Assembly (NCBI RefSeq): GCF_900170035.1
Contig: NZ_LT828551.1
Coordinates: forward strand, 40,063-104,062
Direction: 5' to 3'
Origin: Desulfamplus magnetovallimortis
GTDB lineage: Bacteria; Desulfobacterota; Desulfobacteria; Desulfobacterales; Desulfobacteraceae
DNA length: 64,000 nt
The notes under the pieces: generated by a model
The model's database searches: none
What the model saw: the letters and a program-made list of their open reading frames with translations, nothing else
Told to the model about the DNA's origin: nothing
Program-made: the position numbers and the translations under genes
Shown: piece by piece, positions 35,430-44,835 of the stretch
How the letters are laid out: the number at the start of each line of letters is the position of its first letter
Position numbering within the stretch: position 1 is the first letter of the stretch

Positions 35430-35625
35430 CTATTTTAGATAACTGTCATAGTCTGCGTGACTTCCAATCCAGATCCATTGAACTCCTTGGGGAGCGGTAA
35501 TCATTGGCAATTTGTTGATCCCAAATACTATTTTCGTATTCGACAAACCACTCTCTAAATGTTGCAAAATCTTCGGCTGGCAGAGAACGTACCCTTGATT
35601 CTAACTCTTCAACTTCACTCATCAT
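35430..35625 (-). pseudogene. Toxin-antitoxin remnant: antitoxin 5' part joined to toxin 3' tail
   Basis: From the ATG at 35625 the frame reads 59 residues to a TGA at 35446. The first 42 (EVEELESRVRSLPAEDFATF, REWFVEYENSIWDQQIA) match a common family of small antitoxins that are normally about 70-90 residues. In the next frame the same DNA reads APQGVQWIWIGSHADYDSYL and ends at the TAG at 35430-35432; WIGSHADYD is the typical C-terminus of the RelE/ParE-like toxins paired with such antitoxins. The middle of the module, roughly the antitoxin end and most of the toxin, is missing. Confidence 0.75.
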
Positions 35626-35655
35626 GACACCTCATCATTGTTTTTTGTGTGAGAG

Positions 35656-35747
35656 TAGCATAAGCAAGCTTTACACTTTCCGTAATACCATTCTCATTTT
35701 TCGGTAGTTTCCAACAAAAAAGTGTAAACTGATAAATGAAACATGCC
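35656..35747. repeat. MITE-like element, family C, copy 4
   Basis: The left end is degenerate (AGCATAAGCAAGC then TTTACACTTTCC). The right end is clear (AAAAAAGTGTAAACTGATAA then ATGAAACATGCC). It lies between the toxin-antitoxin scar and engB. Confidence 0.55.
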
Positions 35748-35766
35748 CTATTTCCACGATAAAAAA

Positions 35767-36354
35767 TCAATTTTGAGAAAAAAGGGTTCCAAGCTCTTCA
35801 AGCACACTCTCCCTGCCCTGCTTTGATGTGGCAGAAAAAAGAATTATATCCTCTGTTCTGCACCCCAGCATACTTGCTGTGGCAGCAAGTTGTTTCTGCT
35901 GTTTATTGCGGGATAGCTTATCCGCCTTGGTAAGCACAATCAAAGCTGGAATGGAGCGATTAGCAAGCCATTGCATCAGCTCAAACTCTTCTTTTCGGGG
36001 TTCACGGCGTATATCAATCAAAAGCAGAACCCCCATAAGATTTGGCCTGACACTGAGATATCTTTCAACCATAGGGCCCCATTGCGCTCTTATTTTTTTG
36101 GAGACCTTTGCATATCCATATCCAGGCAGATCTACGAAAAAAAAGTTACTGTTAATATTAAAAAAATTTATCAACTGGGTACAACCTGGCCTTGAACTTG
36201 TTTTAACAAGGCTCTTTCTGTTGACCAGAGTATTGATAAGCGATGATTTTCCCACATTGGAACGCCCTGCAAATGCAACTTCAGGAAATTCCGGTTCCGG
36301 AAAATGTGATGGATTAACAGCACTTTTAATAAATTCTGCCTGCTTGATTATCAT
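35767..36354 (-). CDS. engB: Ribosome biogenesis GTPase EngB/YsxC
   Basis: This 195-residue GTPase acts in 50S assembly. It contains GRSNVGKSSLINTLVNR (P-loop), TSSRPGCTQLINFF, DLPGYGYAKVS and TKADKLS. The length is the usual one. It is separated by 18 bases from the upstream aminotransferase gene, so the two are probably transcribed together. Confidence 0.96.
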   Translation of the reverse strand: MIIKQAEFIKSAVNPSHFPEPEFPEVAFAGRSNVGKSSLINTLVNRKSLVKTSSRPGCTQLINFFNINSNFFFVDLPGYGYAKVSKKIRAQWGPMVERYLSVRPNLMGVLLLIDIRREPRKEEFELMQWLANRSIPALIVLTKADKLSRNKQQKQLAATASMLGCRTEDIILFSATSKQGRESVLEELGTLFSQN

Positions 36355-36372
36355 ATGCCCCCCCGCAAAAAA

Positions 36373-37545
36373 TCAGCCTCCCTGCCGATTGTTAAGGTAG
36401 TTCTCAAGGCGATCCATTGCCTTTTCAATATTCTCCATGGAGTTTGCATAGGAGAATCTGAGGTAGCCCTCACCGTTTTTACCAAATGCAATTCCAGGAG
36501 TTATGCCAACATGGGCATTTTCAAGAAGCTCCATTGCAAACCCATACGAATCCAAAGAGAATTTTTTTGCATTTGCAAATACGTAAAAAGCTCCGGTGGG
36601 TTCCACGGTAATACCAAATCCCATGGCCTTGAGTCTTTTAATTATATATTGACGGCGCTGGTCATAAATACGCCTCATTTCAACTATCTCTTTTTCAGAC
36701 TCTTTTAGAGCAACTGTTCCGGCAAGCTGAATAACCGAATTGGCACATATGAAAAAGTTCTGCTGCAAAATCTGGACTGGCCGTATAAATGCCTCCGGAG
36801 CAATGAGATATCCAAGACGCAGACCGGTCATGGCAAAAAGTTTTGAAAAACCATTAAAAACAAAAGCACTATCAGTAACTTCAAGCATAGATCGGGCATC
36901 ATCACCGTAAACCAGACCATGGTAAATCTCGTCTGATATCACGGCAATACCGTGTTGATCGGCAAGCGCGACAATCTCCTCCATTGTCTTCCAGGGCATT
37001 ACATTTCCTGTGGGATTTGATGGAGAGTTAACAAGAATAGCCTTGGTACGACTTGTTATCTTTTCAGAGATGGCCTGTGGTGTATATTGAAAGGCATCCT
37101 TTTCATATACAGGAACCATCACAGGAACGCCCTGGGTAAACCTTATGAAGTTCGGGTAGCATATGTAATGAGGATCAGGAATAATCACTTCATCCCCAGG
37201 ATCAAGCAGAGCCGAAAAAAGAAGCAGCATTGCCGGAGATGTGCCTGATGTAACAACAATTCTGCCTGGTGCCACGTCAACATTGTATGTCTTCTGGTAA
37301 TACTCTGAGATGGCATTTCTAAGACGAGGATCGCCAAGACTGTGGGTGTAGCTTGTTTCGCCGCATTCAAATGCCTTTGTCACTTCAGAGCGGACACACT
37401 CAGGTGTATCAAAATCAGGCTCTCCTATCTCCAAGTGTACCACATCAATTCCACGGGCTTCCATTTCATGGATTTTTTCCATGATCTCCATTACAAGAAA
37501 TGGCGTGATTTCATTTGTTCTCTCAGCAGCTTTAAACGATGCCAT
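36373..37545 (-). CDS. Pyridoxal phosphate-dependent aminotransferase, class I
   Basis: This 390-residue protein belongs to the aspartate aminotransferase superfamily. The EIGEPDFDTPECV and PSNPTGNVM motifs, DEIYHGLVYGD and the PLP-lysine motif FNGFSKLFAMTGLRLGYLI (Lys at about 235) are present. The ATG at 37545 has GGGGGA upstream and starts like the family (MASFKAAERTNEI); the longer frame to 37656 lacks this. Substrate is uncertain: aspartate, or a biosynthetic partner such as the histidinol-phosphate or diaminopimelate aminotransferases. The hisG and hisI genes lie just upstream. Confidence 0.9.
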   Translation of the reverse strand: MASFKAAERTNEITPFLVMEIMEKIHEMEARGIDVVHLEIGEPDFDTPECVRSEVTKAFECGETSYTHSLGDPRLRNAISEYYQKTYNVDVAPGRIVVTSGTSPAMLLLFSALLDPGDEVIIPDPHYICYPNFIRFTQGVPVMVPVYEKDAFQYTPQAISEKITSRTKAILVNSPSNPTGNVMPWKTMEEIVALADQHGIAVISDEIYHGLVYGDDARSMLEVTDSAFVFNGFSKLFAMTGLRLGYLIAPEAFIRPVQILQQNFFICANSVIQLAGTVALKESEKEIVEMRRIYDQRRQYIIKRLKAMGFGITVEPTGAFYVFANAKKFSLDSYGFAMELLENAHVGITPGIAFGKNGEGYLRFSYANSMENIEKAMDRLENYLNNRQGG

Positions 37546-37690
37546 AAAAAATCCCCCTGTTGAATGATGTTGATAAACTCCCCATTTCCAGAAACAAATG
37601 ACCGTTGAATCAGGAAACATGCAGCTTTTAAAATAAGAATGTTTTATCGTACTCAACCCTTTACAGTTACAGTTGAGTCTGCAATGACAG

Positions 37691-38566
37691 TTATATAACC
37701 TTGTTAAGAGGATACTCTATTATTCCCTCAGCCCCTTCTTTCAGTAAAACCGGAATAAGATCCCTGACCACACTTGAATCCACAATGCTTTCCACAGAAA
37801 ACCAGTCGGACTTATAAAGATGTGCAACAGTCGGGCCGTTAAGGCTTGGAAGAAGAGATACAATTTTTTCCATTTTTGATTCAGGCACATTCATTTTAAG
37901 CCCAACAAGCCGATCTGCCACAAGTGCACTCTGGAGCAGCAGGGCAATCTGTTCAATCTTCTGGCGCTTGGCAGGATCCTGCCAGGCTGCCCTGTTTGCT
38001 ATAAGCTGGGTATTGGTCTGCATGATTTCATGGATAACCTTCAGATTATGTGCTCGAATAGTGCTCTCTGTTTCCGTGATCTCCACAATTGCATCTGCAA
38101 GCCCTGAGACAATTTTGGCTTCTGTGGCTCCCCATGAGAATTTTATGTTTACATCAATATTACGCTCTTCAAAGTAGCGATTGGTAAATTTTACAAGCTC
38201 CGTTGATATGGTTTTTCCCTGGAGATCTTCAAGCTTATTCATTGGAGAATCACCTGCAACAGCCACCACCCAGCGTGCAGGTCTTGCACTCATCTTGGAA
38301 TAGACAAGATCAGATACAACATGTACATCAGAGCCATGCTCGGCAATCCAGTCCTTTCCGGTCAGACCGGCATCAATTATACCACTTTCAACATTAATGG
38401 ACATCTCCTGGGCACGGCACAGTGCACACTCAATTGCATCATCATTTATATCAGGAAAATAACTGCGTCCATTTACATTTATTTTCCAGCCGGACCGCCT
38501 GAAAAGTGCAACCGTTGCATCCTGCAGGCTCCCCTTGGGAATACCCAGTTTCAGTAATTTTTTCAT
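37691..38566 (-). CDS. hisG: ATP phosphoribosyltransferase, long form
   Basis: This 291-residue protein catalyses the first step of histidine synthesis from PRPP and ATP. The N-terminal LKLGIPKGSLQDATVALF, the IIDAGLTGKDWI segment and the DAIVEITETESTIRAHNLK PRPP-binding segment are present. The C-terminal regulatory domain (about 215-291) gives the long, HisZ-independent form. The ATG at 38566 is chosen over 38611 because the product then begins MKKLLKLGIPKG. AAGGAA lies about nine bases upstream. Confidence 0.95.
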   Translation of the reverse strand: MKKLLKLGIPKGSLQDATVALFRRSGWKINVNGRSYFPDINDDAIECALCRAQEMSINVESGIIDAGLTGKDWIAEHGSDVHVVSDLVYSKMSARPARWVVAVAGDSPMNKLEDLQGKTISTELVKFTNRYFEERNIDVNIKFSWGATEAKIVSGLADAIVEITETESTIRAHNLKVIHEIMQTNTQLIANRAAWQDPAKRQKIEQIALLLQSALVADRLVGLKMNVPESKMEKIVSLLPSLNGPTVAHLYKSDWFSVESIVDSSVVRDLIPVLLKEGAEGIIEYPLNKVI

Positions 38567-38770
38567 CTGTTTAAATTCCTTAACTCCAAATTTCGTCCCC
38601 TCGTCAGTCACAAGTTCTTATGATGGCAGATTTGAAAACTTACGACCCTTGAGTTCGTTGTCATTCTTTAGATTATGGCTGTGAGCAGACATGTATAGAT
38701 TTCCAGAAAGTGATTTTGCTTTTTCATATATTAGAAATGCCAACCGGTTTATCTGGAATACTATAGTTAT

Positions 38771-38978
38771 TCAAAGCCGACACCTATGCTCTTTTGAGCC
38801 TTGTCACTTCTGTCTGAATCAGGATGCCCAGTATGATAATGATTTACAGGATAAAAATCCTGAGCATCCTGCAAATCCTGAGCATCCTGTAAATCCTGAG
38901 CATCCTGCAAATCCTGGTTGTCCTGATTCAGACAAATTCAATAAATGCCGAGAAAGCCAACAAGATGTAGATTTTGAG
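38771..38978. repeat. MITE-like element, family E, copy 2 (inverted, expanded core)
   Basis: This 208-bp element has the same ends as copies 1 and 3, but inverted (TCAAAGCCGACACCTATG ... CATCTTG-type end, ATTTTGAG). The core has expanded: ATCCTGAGCATCCTGCAA-type 15-bp units repeat four times. It gives an artefactual Asn-Pro-Glu-His-Pro open frame on the plus strand. It fills most of the 433-bp gap between hisI and hisG. Confidence 0.7.
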
Positions 38979-38999
38979 TAGTTATATCAGCCAATACCA

Positions 39000-39395
39000 T
39001 TAATAGACTTTCTCAGGATCAAAAACCTTTTTTTCGACAATAACTAAAGACTCTCCGTCATGTACTTTTCTGAAAAAACAGCTTTTATAGCCCTCATGAC
39101 AGGCGGCTCCACCAATCTGGTCAACTTTCAACAGAACAGTATCATTGTCACAATCAATCCGGATCTCCTTTACAACCTGCATGTGTCCAGATGTCTCCCC
39201 TTTTTTCCAGAGTTTCTGTCTAGAACGGCTGTAATATGTTGCCATACCTGACTTGATTGTCTCCTCCCAGGAGGCTTCATTCATGTAGGCAAGCATCAGG
39301 ACTTCTCCTGTAAGATAATCCTGAGCAATTGCAGGGAGCAGCCCCCCAGTTTTTTTAAAGGCAAGCTCCGGCTTTTCACAATCAAATTCCGGCAT
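39000..39395 (-). CDS. hisI: Phosphoribosyl-AMP cyclohydrolase
   Basis: This 131-residue protein performs the third step of histidine synthesis. The zinc and Mg2+ site motifs are present: [50 protein letters not shown] and [12 protein letters not shown]. It is a stand-alone HisI without a HisE domain, as is common in deltaproteobacteria. hisG lies upstream on the same strand across a family E element. Confidence 0.96.
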   Translation of the reverse strand: MPEFDCEKPELAFKKTGGLLPAIAQDYLTGEVLMLAYMNEASWEETIKSGMATYYSRSRQKLWKKGETSGHMQVVKEIRIDCDNDTVLLKVDQIGGAACHEGYKSCFFRKVHDGESLVIVEKKVFDPEKVY

Positions 39396-39525
39396 TTTTA
39401 TATATTCATCCTCCGATACCCGTATGTCACAAACGATCTTACCGACAAAACAGGCTTGTTGTTTTCAAGAAAATAAAAAACAATAGTCATTATACCTTGG
39501 GGTTAGCCACTCAAAATCGACACAT

Positions 39526-39685
39526 ATAACGGCCATGGCAGAACCGTCTGCCTCAACGAAGCATGAAAGCCCCGCGCAACCAAAAACGGCGGGGACTTTC
39601 ATATAACGGCCATGGCAGAGCCATCTGTCACAACGAAGCATGAAAGCCCTAAAAAACCTTTAACCACGGGGACTTTCTTATAAAA
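39526..39685. repeat. Family A palindromic repeat, two tandem units
   Basis: Two units start ATAACGGCCATGGCAGA. Each has a GGCAGA...TCTGCC-type hairpin, the CACAACGAAGCATGAAAG or CTCAACGAAGCATGAAAG core and a GGGGACTTTC close. They are closer to each other than to units elsewhere, suggesting recent duplication. Confidence 0.75.
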
Positions 39686-39800
39686 CCTCTTGAGCCTTTT
39701 CAAAAATACCTATCACGGGAAACCCGCAACCCATAAGCATCTCCCAATTTTCTTGTTTTTTTGAAACAAAAATTAAGGATTAAAGCACTAATACATATTG

Positions 39801-39833
39801 ATAGACTCAAGAGTTAAGAACTCTTGAGTCTAT
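39801..39833. repeat. Perfect 15-bp hairpin
   Basis: ATAGACTCAAGAGTT is exactly complementary to AACTCTTGAGTCTAT across the loop AAG. No T-run follows on either strand, so it is not a standard terminator. It lies about 130 bases behind the nuoF-like gene and could end or protect that transcript. Confidence 0.75.
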
Positions 39834-39962
39834 ATGCCCAAAACCTGTATTTATAATATTTAACGGCCGGTTAGTCAAACACAAACGTGAAAAAAGGACA
39901 GATAGTCATTATGGGGAGGAAGCAAAATTCACACATTGTTTGCCCATTGTGTTTAATAACTG

Positions 39963-41750
39963 CTACAAGATAGCATCAAATTTACAGCGATCATAACAAG
40001 ACATACACTTAATACACTTATCTTTGTCAATAACTGCAACCTCTTTTTTCTTCCAGGTTATGGCATCTGCCGGACATCCTTTAAAGCAGAGTCCGCAACG
40101 TTTGCAAAGTTCCGGATCAACCTCAAATTTCACAAGATCAGGACATGTTTTTGCAGGACAGGTTTTATCATATATGTGTGCCTCATATTCATCCCTGAAA
40201 TAGCGCAGGGTTGAAAGTACAGGATTGGGCGCTGTCTGCCCCAGACCGCAAAGAGAAGCGTGTTTTACAACCTCTGAAAGCTCTTCAAGCTGCTCAATAT
40301 CTCCGGGCTTCCCCTTACCTTTGCACATATCCTCAAGAATTGTAAGAATCCTTTTGGTTCCTTCCCGACAAGGAGTACATTTTCCACAGGATTCATCCTG
40401 GATAAAATCCATAAAATAGCGTGCCATATCCACCATACAGGTGGTGTTATCCATGACAATGGCACCTCCAGAACCCATGATGGCACCTACTTTTGTGATC
40501 TCTTCGTAATCAATCGGGGTATCAAGATACTGCTCCGGCACACATCCGCCTGAAGGGCCTCCAAGCTGAACAGCTTTAAATTTACGCTTATCAGGAACAC
40601 CTCCTCCTATATCATAGACAAGAGTTCTCAATGTGGTTCCCATGGGCACTTCAACAAGACCGATATTACAAACATCTCCTGAAAGCGCAAAAACCTTTGT
40701 GCCCTTGCTGCTTTCTGTTCCAACCCCTGCATACCATTTACCACCATTGAGCATTATCTGGGCAACATTTGAAAGGGTTTCAACATTATTTAATATGGTG
40801 GGTTTTGCCCAAAGCCCCTTATGGGCAGGAAAAGGCGGGCGCGGGACAGGCATCCCCCTCTTTCCCTCGATGGAGCGCATAAGCGCCGTCTCCTCACCAC
40901 AGACAAATGCCCCTGCACCCTGATAGATCTCAACATCAAAATCAAATCCGGAACCAAGGATATCGCTGCCCAAAAGTCCATATTCACGGGCTTGTTCTAT
41001 TGCAATACCAAGGCGCTTTACTGCAAGGGGATATTCACTTCTGCAATAGATATATCCCTTGTGGGAGTTTATGGCCTTTGCGGCTATTATCATACCCTCA
41101 AGCACTGAGTGGGGATCAGATTCCAGAATACTTCTGTCCATAAATGCCCCGGGATCCCCTTCGTCTGCATTGCAAAGCACATATTTAACATCGCCCTGTG
41201 CCTGCTGTGCGAAACGCCATTTCAGCCCTGCGGGAAAACCTGCCCCTCCCCTACCCCTAAGACCTGAGTCAAGCATCTCCTGAACAATGTCATCAGGGGT
41301 CATCTCGGTAAGGGCCTTGGCTGCCCCAAAATAGCCATCCCTTGCAATATATTCATCAATTTTTTCAGGATCAATAAGCCCCTTGTTGTGCATGGCCCTG
41401 AATACCTGGCTTGAAAAAAAAGGAATATCCTCCATCTTTGGAATATATTTTTTTGTTGCCGGATTTTTGTAAAGAAGCTTTTTTACAGGTGTTCCCTTCA
41501 AAAAATGGGATTCTACAATCTCTGCGGCATCTTCAGGCTGAATCCTCTGATAAAAAATACCTTCGGGCTGAACTACCATTACAGGCCCGACAGCACAAAA
41601 ACCGTTACACCCTGTTATAATGATCTCAACTTCATCGGACAGTCCCTGCTTTTCAATCTCGCTCTGGAGGGCAACTCTCACTTTTTCACTGCCGGTGGCA
41701 TCACATCCTGTACCACCGCACAGCATCAGTTGAACTCTGGTTTTATTCAT
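39963..41750 (-). CDS. NuoF-like NADH-binding flavoprotein with extra Fe-S domains
   Basis: This 595-residue protein has an N-terminal thioredoxin-like [2Fe-2S] domain (about 5-95; CGGTGCDATG and CNGFC), a NuoF/51-kDa core with the NADH and FMN motifs (GRGGAGFPAGLKW, ADEGDPGAFMDR, GAYICGEE-like GAGAFVCGEETAL) and the CGKCTPCREG cluster. A C-terminal two-[4Fe-4S] ferredoxin follows (CKRCGLCFKGC and CIKCMSCYDRC). This architecture is that of HydB/NfnB-like or FdhB subunits of bifurcating hydrogenases and formate dehydrogenases. The upstream NuoE-like gene completes the pair. No hydrogenase gene is nearby, so FdhA (2277-5051) is a candidate partner. This is inference. Confidence 0.92.
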   Translation of the reverse strand: MNKTRVQLMLCGGTGCDATGSEKVRVALQSEIEKQGLSDEVEIIITGCNGFCAVGPVMVVQPEGIFYQRIQPEDAAEIVESHFLKGTPVKKLLYKNPATKKYIPKMEDIPFFSSQVFRAMHNKGLIDPEKIDEYIARDGYFGAAKALTEMTPDDIVQEMLDSGLRGRGGAGFPAGLKWRFAQQAQGDVKYVLCNADEGDPGAFMDRSILESDPHSVLEGMIIAAKAINSHKGYIYCRSEYPLAVKRLGIAIEQAREYGLLGSDILGSGFDFDVEIYQGAGAFVCGEETALMRSIEGKRGMPVPRPPFPAHKGLWAKPTILNNVETLSNVAQIMLNGGKWYAGVGTESSKGTKVFALSGDVCNIGLVEVPMGTTLRTLVYDIGGGVPDKRKFKAVQLGGPSGGCVPEQYLDTPIDYEEITKVGAIMGSGGAIVMDNTTCMVDMARYFMDFIQDESCGKCTPCREGTKRILTILEDMCKGKGKPGDIEQLEELSEVVKHASLCGLGQTAPNPVLSTLRYFRDEYEAHIYDKTCPAKTCPDLVKFEVDPELCKRCGLCFKGCPADAITWKKKEVAVIDKDKCIKCMSCYDRCKFDAIL

Positions 41751-41861
41751 TATATTCTCTCTTTCGTATTTTCATACTGAAATTAAATTTGCTCTTTTGA
41801 GAAATCAAATTTCAAATGTCAACAAATATCAGGTTCTGCCAAACCATCGAACCGCTTGTTA

Positions 41862-42356
41862 TTATTCATATTTTTCAAGAATCTGAACAACTTTATCAGC
41901 AGAAACAGCGCCATAGATATCCTTACCCACAACCATTACAGGAGCAAGTCCACAGGCACCAAGACAACGCACTCCCTCCAGGGAAAAACGCCTGTCATCT
42001 GTTGTGCATCCCTCCTTCAGACCATACTTACCGTAAATACGATTAATAGTCTCTTTAATCCCTTTAACATAACATGCAGTACCAGTGCATACCTTTATAT
42101 TATGTCTGCCCTTGGGAGTCAGCGAAAAAAAAGAATAAAATGTTGCAACCCCAAATACCTGACTGACAGGAAGCCCCATACCTTGACTTATATATGCCAG
42201 AAGCTCTGACGGAAGGTAACGAACAACATCCTGACACTCTCTGAGCACAGTAATCACAGAGCCAGGTGTATCTTTCCACTTTAAAATAACATCATCTATA
42301 GTGTCCCACATTTCCAGTGTAATATCAGGATGTTCGGGACGAACAATATTTTTCAT
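41862..42356 (-). CDS. NuoE-like [2Fe-2S] subunit
   Basis: This 164-residue protein has an N-terminal helical part and a thioredoxin-fold [2Fe-2S] domain with the ligands in CTGTACYVKG and CLGACGLAPVMVV. It corresponds to the 24-kDa subunit of NADH dehydrogenase and to HydC-type subunits. I choose the ATG at 42356 (MKNIVRPEHPD): GGAG lies six bases upstream. An ATG two codons earlier overlaps the GGAG site, and the frame to 42410 has no good site. It is followed by the NuoF-like gene 111 bases later. Confidence 0.9.
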   Translation of the reverse strand: MKNIVRPEHPDITLEMWDTIDDVILKWKDTPGSVITVLRECQDVVRYLPSELLAYISQGMGLPVSQVFGVATFYSFFSLTPKGRHNIKVCTGTACYVKGIKETINRIYGKYGLKEGCTTDDRRFSLEGVRCLGACGLAPVMVVGKDIYGAVSADKVVQILEKYE

Positions 42357-42520
42357 ACTCATCTCCAGACTGTTTTGTTTTTTATCCAGGCAGTTTTCTC
42401 CCTGTATCAACTTTTCCCCACCCTAATCTCTCAAACTCAACTAATTTACGTGATTATAATTTTTTTGCAACCATTTACCATGAAAACTTTTTGAAATAAG
42501 CGCTTTTTCTGTTTTTCTAT

Positions 42521-42626
42521 GGCATGCTTCATTTTCCGTTTTACACTTTCCGGAGAAAAAAGCCTGAATGGCGGGAATATCTCACAAAAAAGTGTAAAGT
42601 ACTTTGGCGACTCTATGAAATATGCC
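42521..42626. repeat. MITE-like element, family C, copy 5
   Basis: The 106-bp element begins GGCATGCTTCATTTTCCGTT and then TTACACTTTCCGG; it ends AAAAAAGTGTAAAGTACTTT and then ATGAAATATGCC. It lies between the divergent NuoE-like gene and rplU and ends about 70 bases before the rplU promoter. Confidence 0.75.
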
Positions 42627-42697
42627 TTTTCTATCAACAAAAGCAATTGCCAGACATCCATGTAAAACTTACAGAAATTTTAAACACCAGTTTTACC

Positions 42698-42726
42698 TTG
42701 ACAAACGGGCATAATCATCATAGTAT
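42698..42726 (+). promoter_or_regulatory. Sigma-70-type promoter for the rplU operon
   Basis: A consensus -35 box TTGACA (42698-42703), a 17-base spacer and TAGTAT (42721-42726) lie about 60 bases upstream of the rplU start. It would drive rplU-rpmA-obg and genes behind them. Confidence 0.75.
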
Positions 42727-42787
42727 TTCTGGATTTTTAAATTCGACATAAGTTCGTTTGAAATATACCTGTAAGGAGATGATCAGA

Positions 42788-43099
42788 ATGTATGCAGTAA
42801 TTAAAACCGGTGGAAAACAATACAAGGTCCAGGAAGGGGATGTCCTCAGATTTGAAAAACTGGAAGGAGATACCGGATCACAGATTGAGTTTAATGATGT
42901 ACTTCTCTATTCTGATGGAGAAAACCTCACCCTTGGCGCCCCTGTCATTGAAAGTGCCGTTGTCACAGGAGAGATTGTTGAGCAGGCCAAAGCCAAAAAG
43001 ATTCTTGTATTCAAATACAAAAGACGCAAAGGCTACAGAAAAATGAAAGGCCACAGACAACATTATACTGCTGTTAAAATTAACTCAATAGCAATCTAA
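42788..43099 (+). CDS. rplU: 50S ribosomal protein L21
   Basis: This 103-residue protein starts MYAVIKTGGKQYKV at 42788, with GGAG eight bases upstream. The C-terminal signature KRRKGYRKMKGHRQ ... TAVKI is complete. It leads the rplU-rpmA-obg operon as in most bacteria, although 360 bases separate it from rpmA. Confidence 0.97.
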   Translation: MYAVIKTGGKQYKVQEGDVLRFEKLEGDTGSQIEFNDVLLYSDGENLTLGAPVIESAVVTGEIVEQAKAKKILVFKYKRRKGYRKMKGHRQHYTAVKINSIAI

Positions 43100-43459
43100 G
43101 GAATTGGGCTTAAATAACTTTTACATTTCCAAAATAAAGACCCATATCAATGACTTTGTTGATTAAGTGTTTACATATTTGATCTTACTACAATATGAAG
43201 GATATAAAATCAATTTATAACACATCATATTGTGGTGATTTTTCAAAAATCGACTAAATCAATAGGGGGAATCTGTAGATTTTAAAATTGGGAATGTTAT
43301 TAAGTGCTCTTTCCTAAACGCTTATGGCCTTAAATCAACGGCCACCCCGATCATGAAAATCATGAGGGGTATTTTTCATTTTAAAGAATTGATTTCCCCT
43401 CAATCTGAACTTAGACAGAATAATTATTCTGTTTCAAGGTATTTAAGGAGATTAATAAA
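43100..43459 (+). other. Intergenic region between rplU and rpmA
   Basis: This gap is unusually long for the rplU-rpmA pair, which is generally tight. It contains a degenerate family B unit (about 43338-43378, GGCCACCCCGATCATGAAAA ... GGGGTATTTTTCAT). No gene is seen. A second promoter for rpmA is possible, but I cannot name one. Confidence 0.45.
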
Positions 43460-43714
43460 ATGTCACATAAAAAAGCAGGCGGTAGTACAAGAAACGGCAG
43501 GGATTCCAATGCCCAGCGCCGTGGCATCAAAAAATATGGCGGAGAAAGTGTTCGTGCCGGAAATATTCTGGTAAGACAGCTTGGCACCAAAATTCATCCC
43601 GGCCAGAATGTTGGCATGGGGAAAGATTATACTCTCTTTTCACTGATCGACGGTGTTGTCTCCTATGAGAGAAAGGGCCGCGACAAAAAGAGAGTCTGTG
43701 TTTATGACGCGTGA
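43460..43714 (+). CDS. rpmA: 50S ribosomal protein L27
   Basis: This 84-residue protein begins [20 protein letters not shown] and carries the complete L27 signature. There is no N-terminal cleavable extension of the Firmicutes type. AAGGAG lies upstream. Its TGA overlaps the GTG start of obg (GTGA), which implies translational coupling. Confidence 0.98.
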   Translation: MSHKKAGGSTRNGRDSNAQRRGIKKYGGESVRAGNILVRQLGTKIHPGQNVGMGKDYTLFSLIDGVVSYERKGRDKKRVCVYDA

Positions 43715-44805
43715 AATTCATAGATGAAGCCATTATTACAGTCCTTTCCGGTAAAGGTGGTCCCGGTTGTGTAAGTTTCCGCCGGGAACGATTCATTGAA
43801 AAGGGCGGTCCAAACGGTGGAGACGGTGGAGATGGCGGAAGTGTCATTTTTAAAACCGTCTCTTCAAAACGGACATTGTTTGATGTCCGCCGCCAGAAAT
43901 TTATCAGGGCAGCCAACGGTGCGCCTGGTGAAGGAAGCAACCGCCACGGACGCAACGGAGAAGACCGTATTGTTGAACTCCCGGCCGGAACCCTTATTAC
44001 AGATGCGGATACAGGTGATGTCATTGCAGACCTGACGCAACCCGGACAGGAGTTCATAGTAGCAAAAGGCGGCATTGGTGGCAGGGGCAACAAACGGTTT
44101 ACAACATCAACCAACCGTGCCCCCCGATATGCCCAGCCAGGCATGCCTGGAGTGGAACTAAATCTTAAACTTGAGCTGAAGCTCATAGCTGATGTGGGCA
44201 TTGTAGGGCTTCCCAATGCCGGCAAATCAACCCTTATCAGCGTTATATCTTCTGCACGACCCAAGATTGCCGATTATCCTTTTACAACTCTGACCCCATC
44301 AATTGGAATGGTTCAACCCGATTTTGGAGAACCATTTGCCGTGGCTGATATTCCGGGGCTTATTGAAGGCGCACATGAAGGAACAGGATTGGGAGTGCGT
44401 TTTCTAAAGCATGTGGAACGTACCGGCATATTACTCCATCTTATTGATGTTTCCAAAGTCAACCCTGAATCCCCCCTTGATGATTTCAACCTTATCAACA
44501 GGGAATTATCTCTTTACAGCCCCCTTCTTGCTAAAAAAAAACAGATAGTGGTGCTCAACAAAACAGACATTTCCGATACTGAATCAAAGGTTAAGGCTTT
44601 TATCCATGCCTATACTACAGCAAAATACTGCGACAGCCCTAAATCTTCCCAATTAGACTCTACAGAGACAAAAGACTCAGAAACCACAAATTCTGATATT
44701 CTTGCCATCTCTGCTGCTACTGGAAAAGGAACCCGTAAACTTGTTGCAGAACTTGCCCGCAGAATTGCCTCTCAGCCGGATATTTCTCCAAAGACCGACT
44801 CCTGA
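43711..44805 (+). CDS. obg: GTPase ObgE/CgtA
   Basis: This 364-residue protein has the Gly-rich Obg fold (about 1-158, with [10 protein letters not shown]), then the G domain ([30 protein letters not shown]). It acts in late 50S assembly. The start is GTG at 43711, inside the last codons of rpmA. A Ser/Thr/Asp-rich insertion near residues 310-330 (KDSETTNSD) precedes the G5 segment ISAATGKG. Confidence 0.97.
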   Translation: MKFIDEAIITVLSGKGGPGCVSFRRERFIEKGGPNGGDGGDGGSVIFKTVSSKRTLFDVRRQKFIRAANGAPGEGSNRHGRNGEDRIVELPAGTLITDADTGDVIADLTQPGQEFIVAKGGIGGRGNKRFTTSTNRAPRYAQPGMPGVELNLKLELKLIADVGIVGLPNAGKSTLISVISSARPKIADYPFTTLTPSIGMVQPDFGEPFAVADIPGLIEGAHEGTGLGVRFLKHVERTGILLHLIDVSKVNPESPLDDFNLINRELSLYSPLLAKKKQIVVLNKTDISDTESKVKAFIHAYTTAKYCDSPKSSQLDSTETKDSETTNSDILAISAATGKGTRKLVAELARRIASQPDISPKTDS

Positions 44806-44835
44806 AACAGAACCTGAAATTGAAATGCCATTGCT

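Larger units (their letters stand above)
39396..39962. other. Intergenic region with repeats between hisI and the nuoF-like gene
   Basis: No gene is seen. It holds a solo family E end (CTCAAAATCGACAC, 39510-39523), two family A units (39526-39685) and a perfect hairpin at 39801-39833. Near 39483 there is a fragment of family B (ATAGTCATTATACCTTGGGG). The family A units begin two bases after the family E end, so one may have inserted next to the other. Confidence 0.55.

Noticed and set aside
38691..38981. Plus-strand open frame with repeated Asn-Pro-Glu-His-Pro
   Set aside because: It is the translation of the expanded core of family E copy 2, whose ends match non-coding copies elsewhere.
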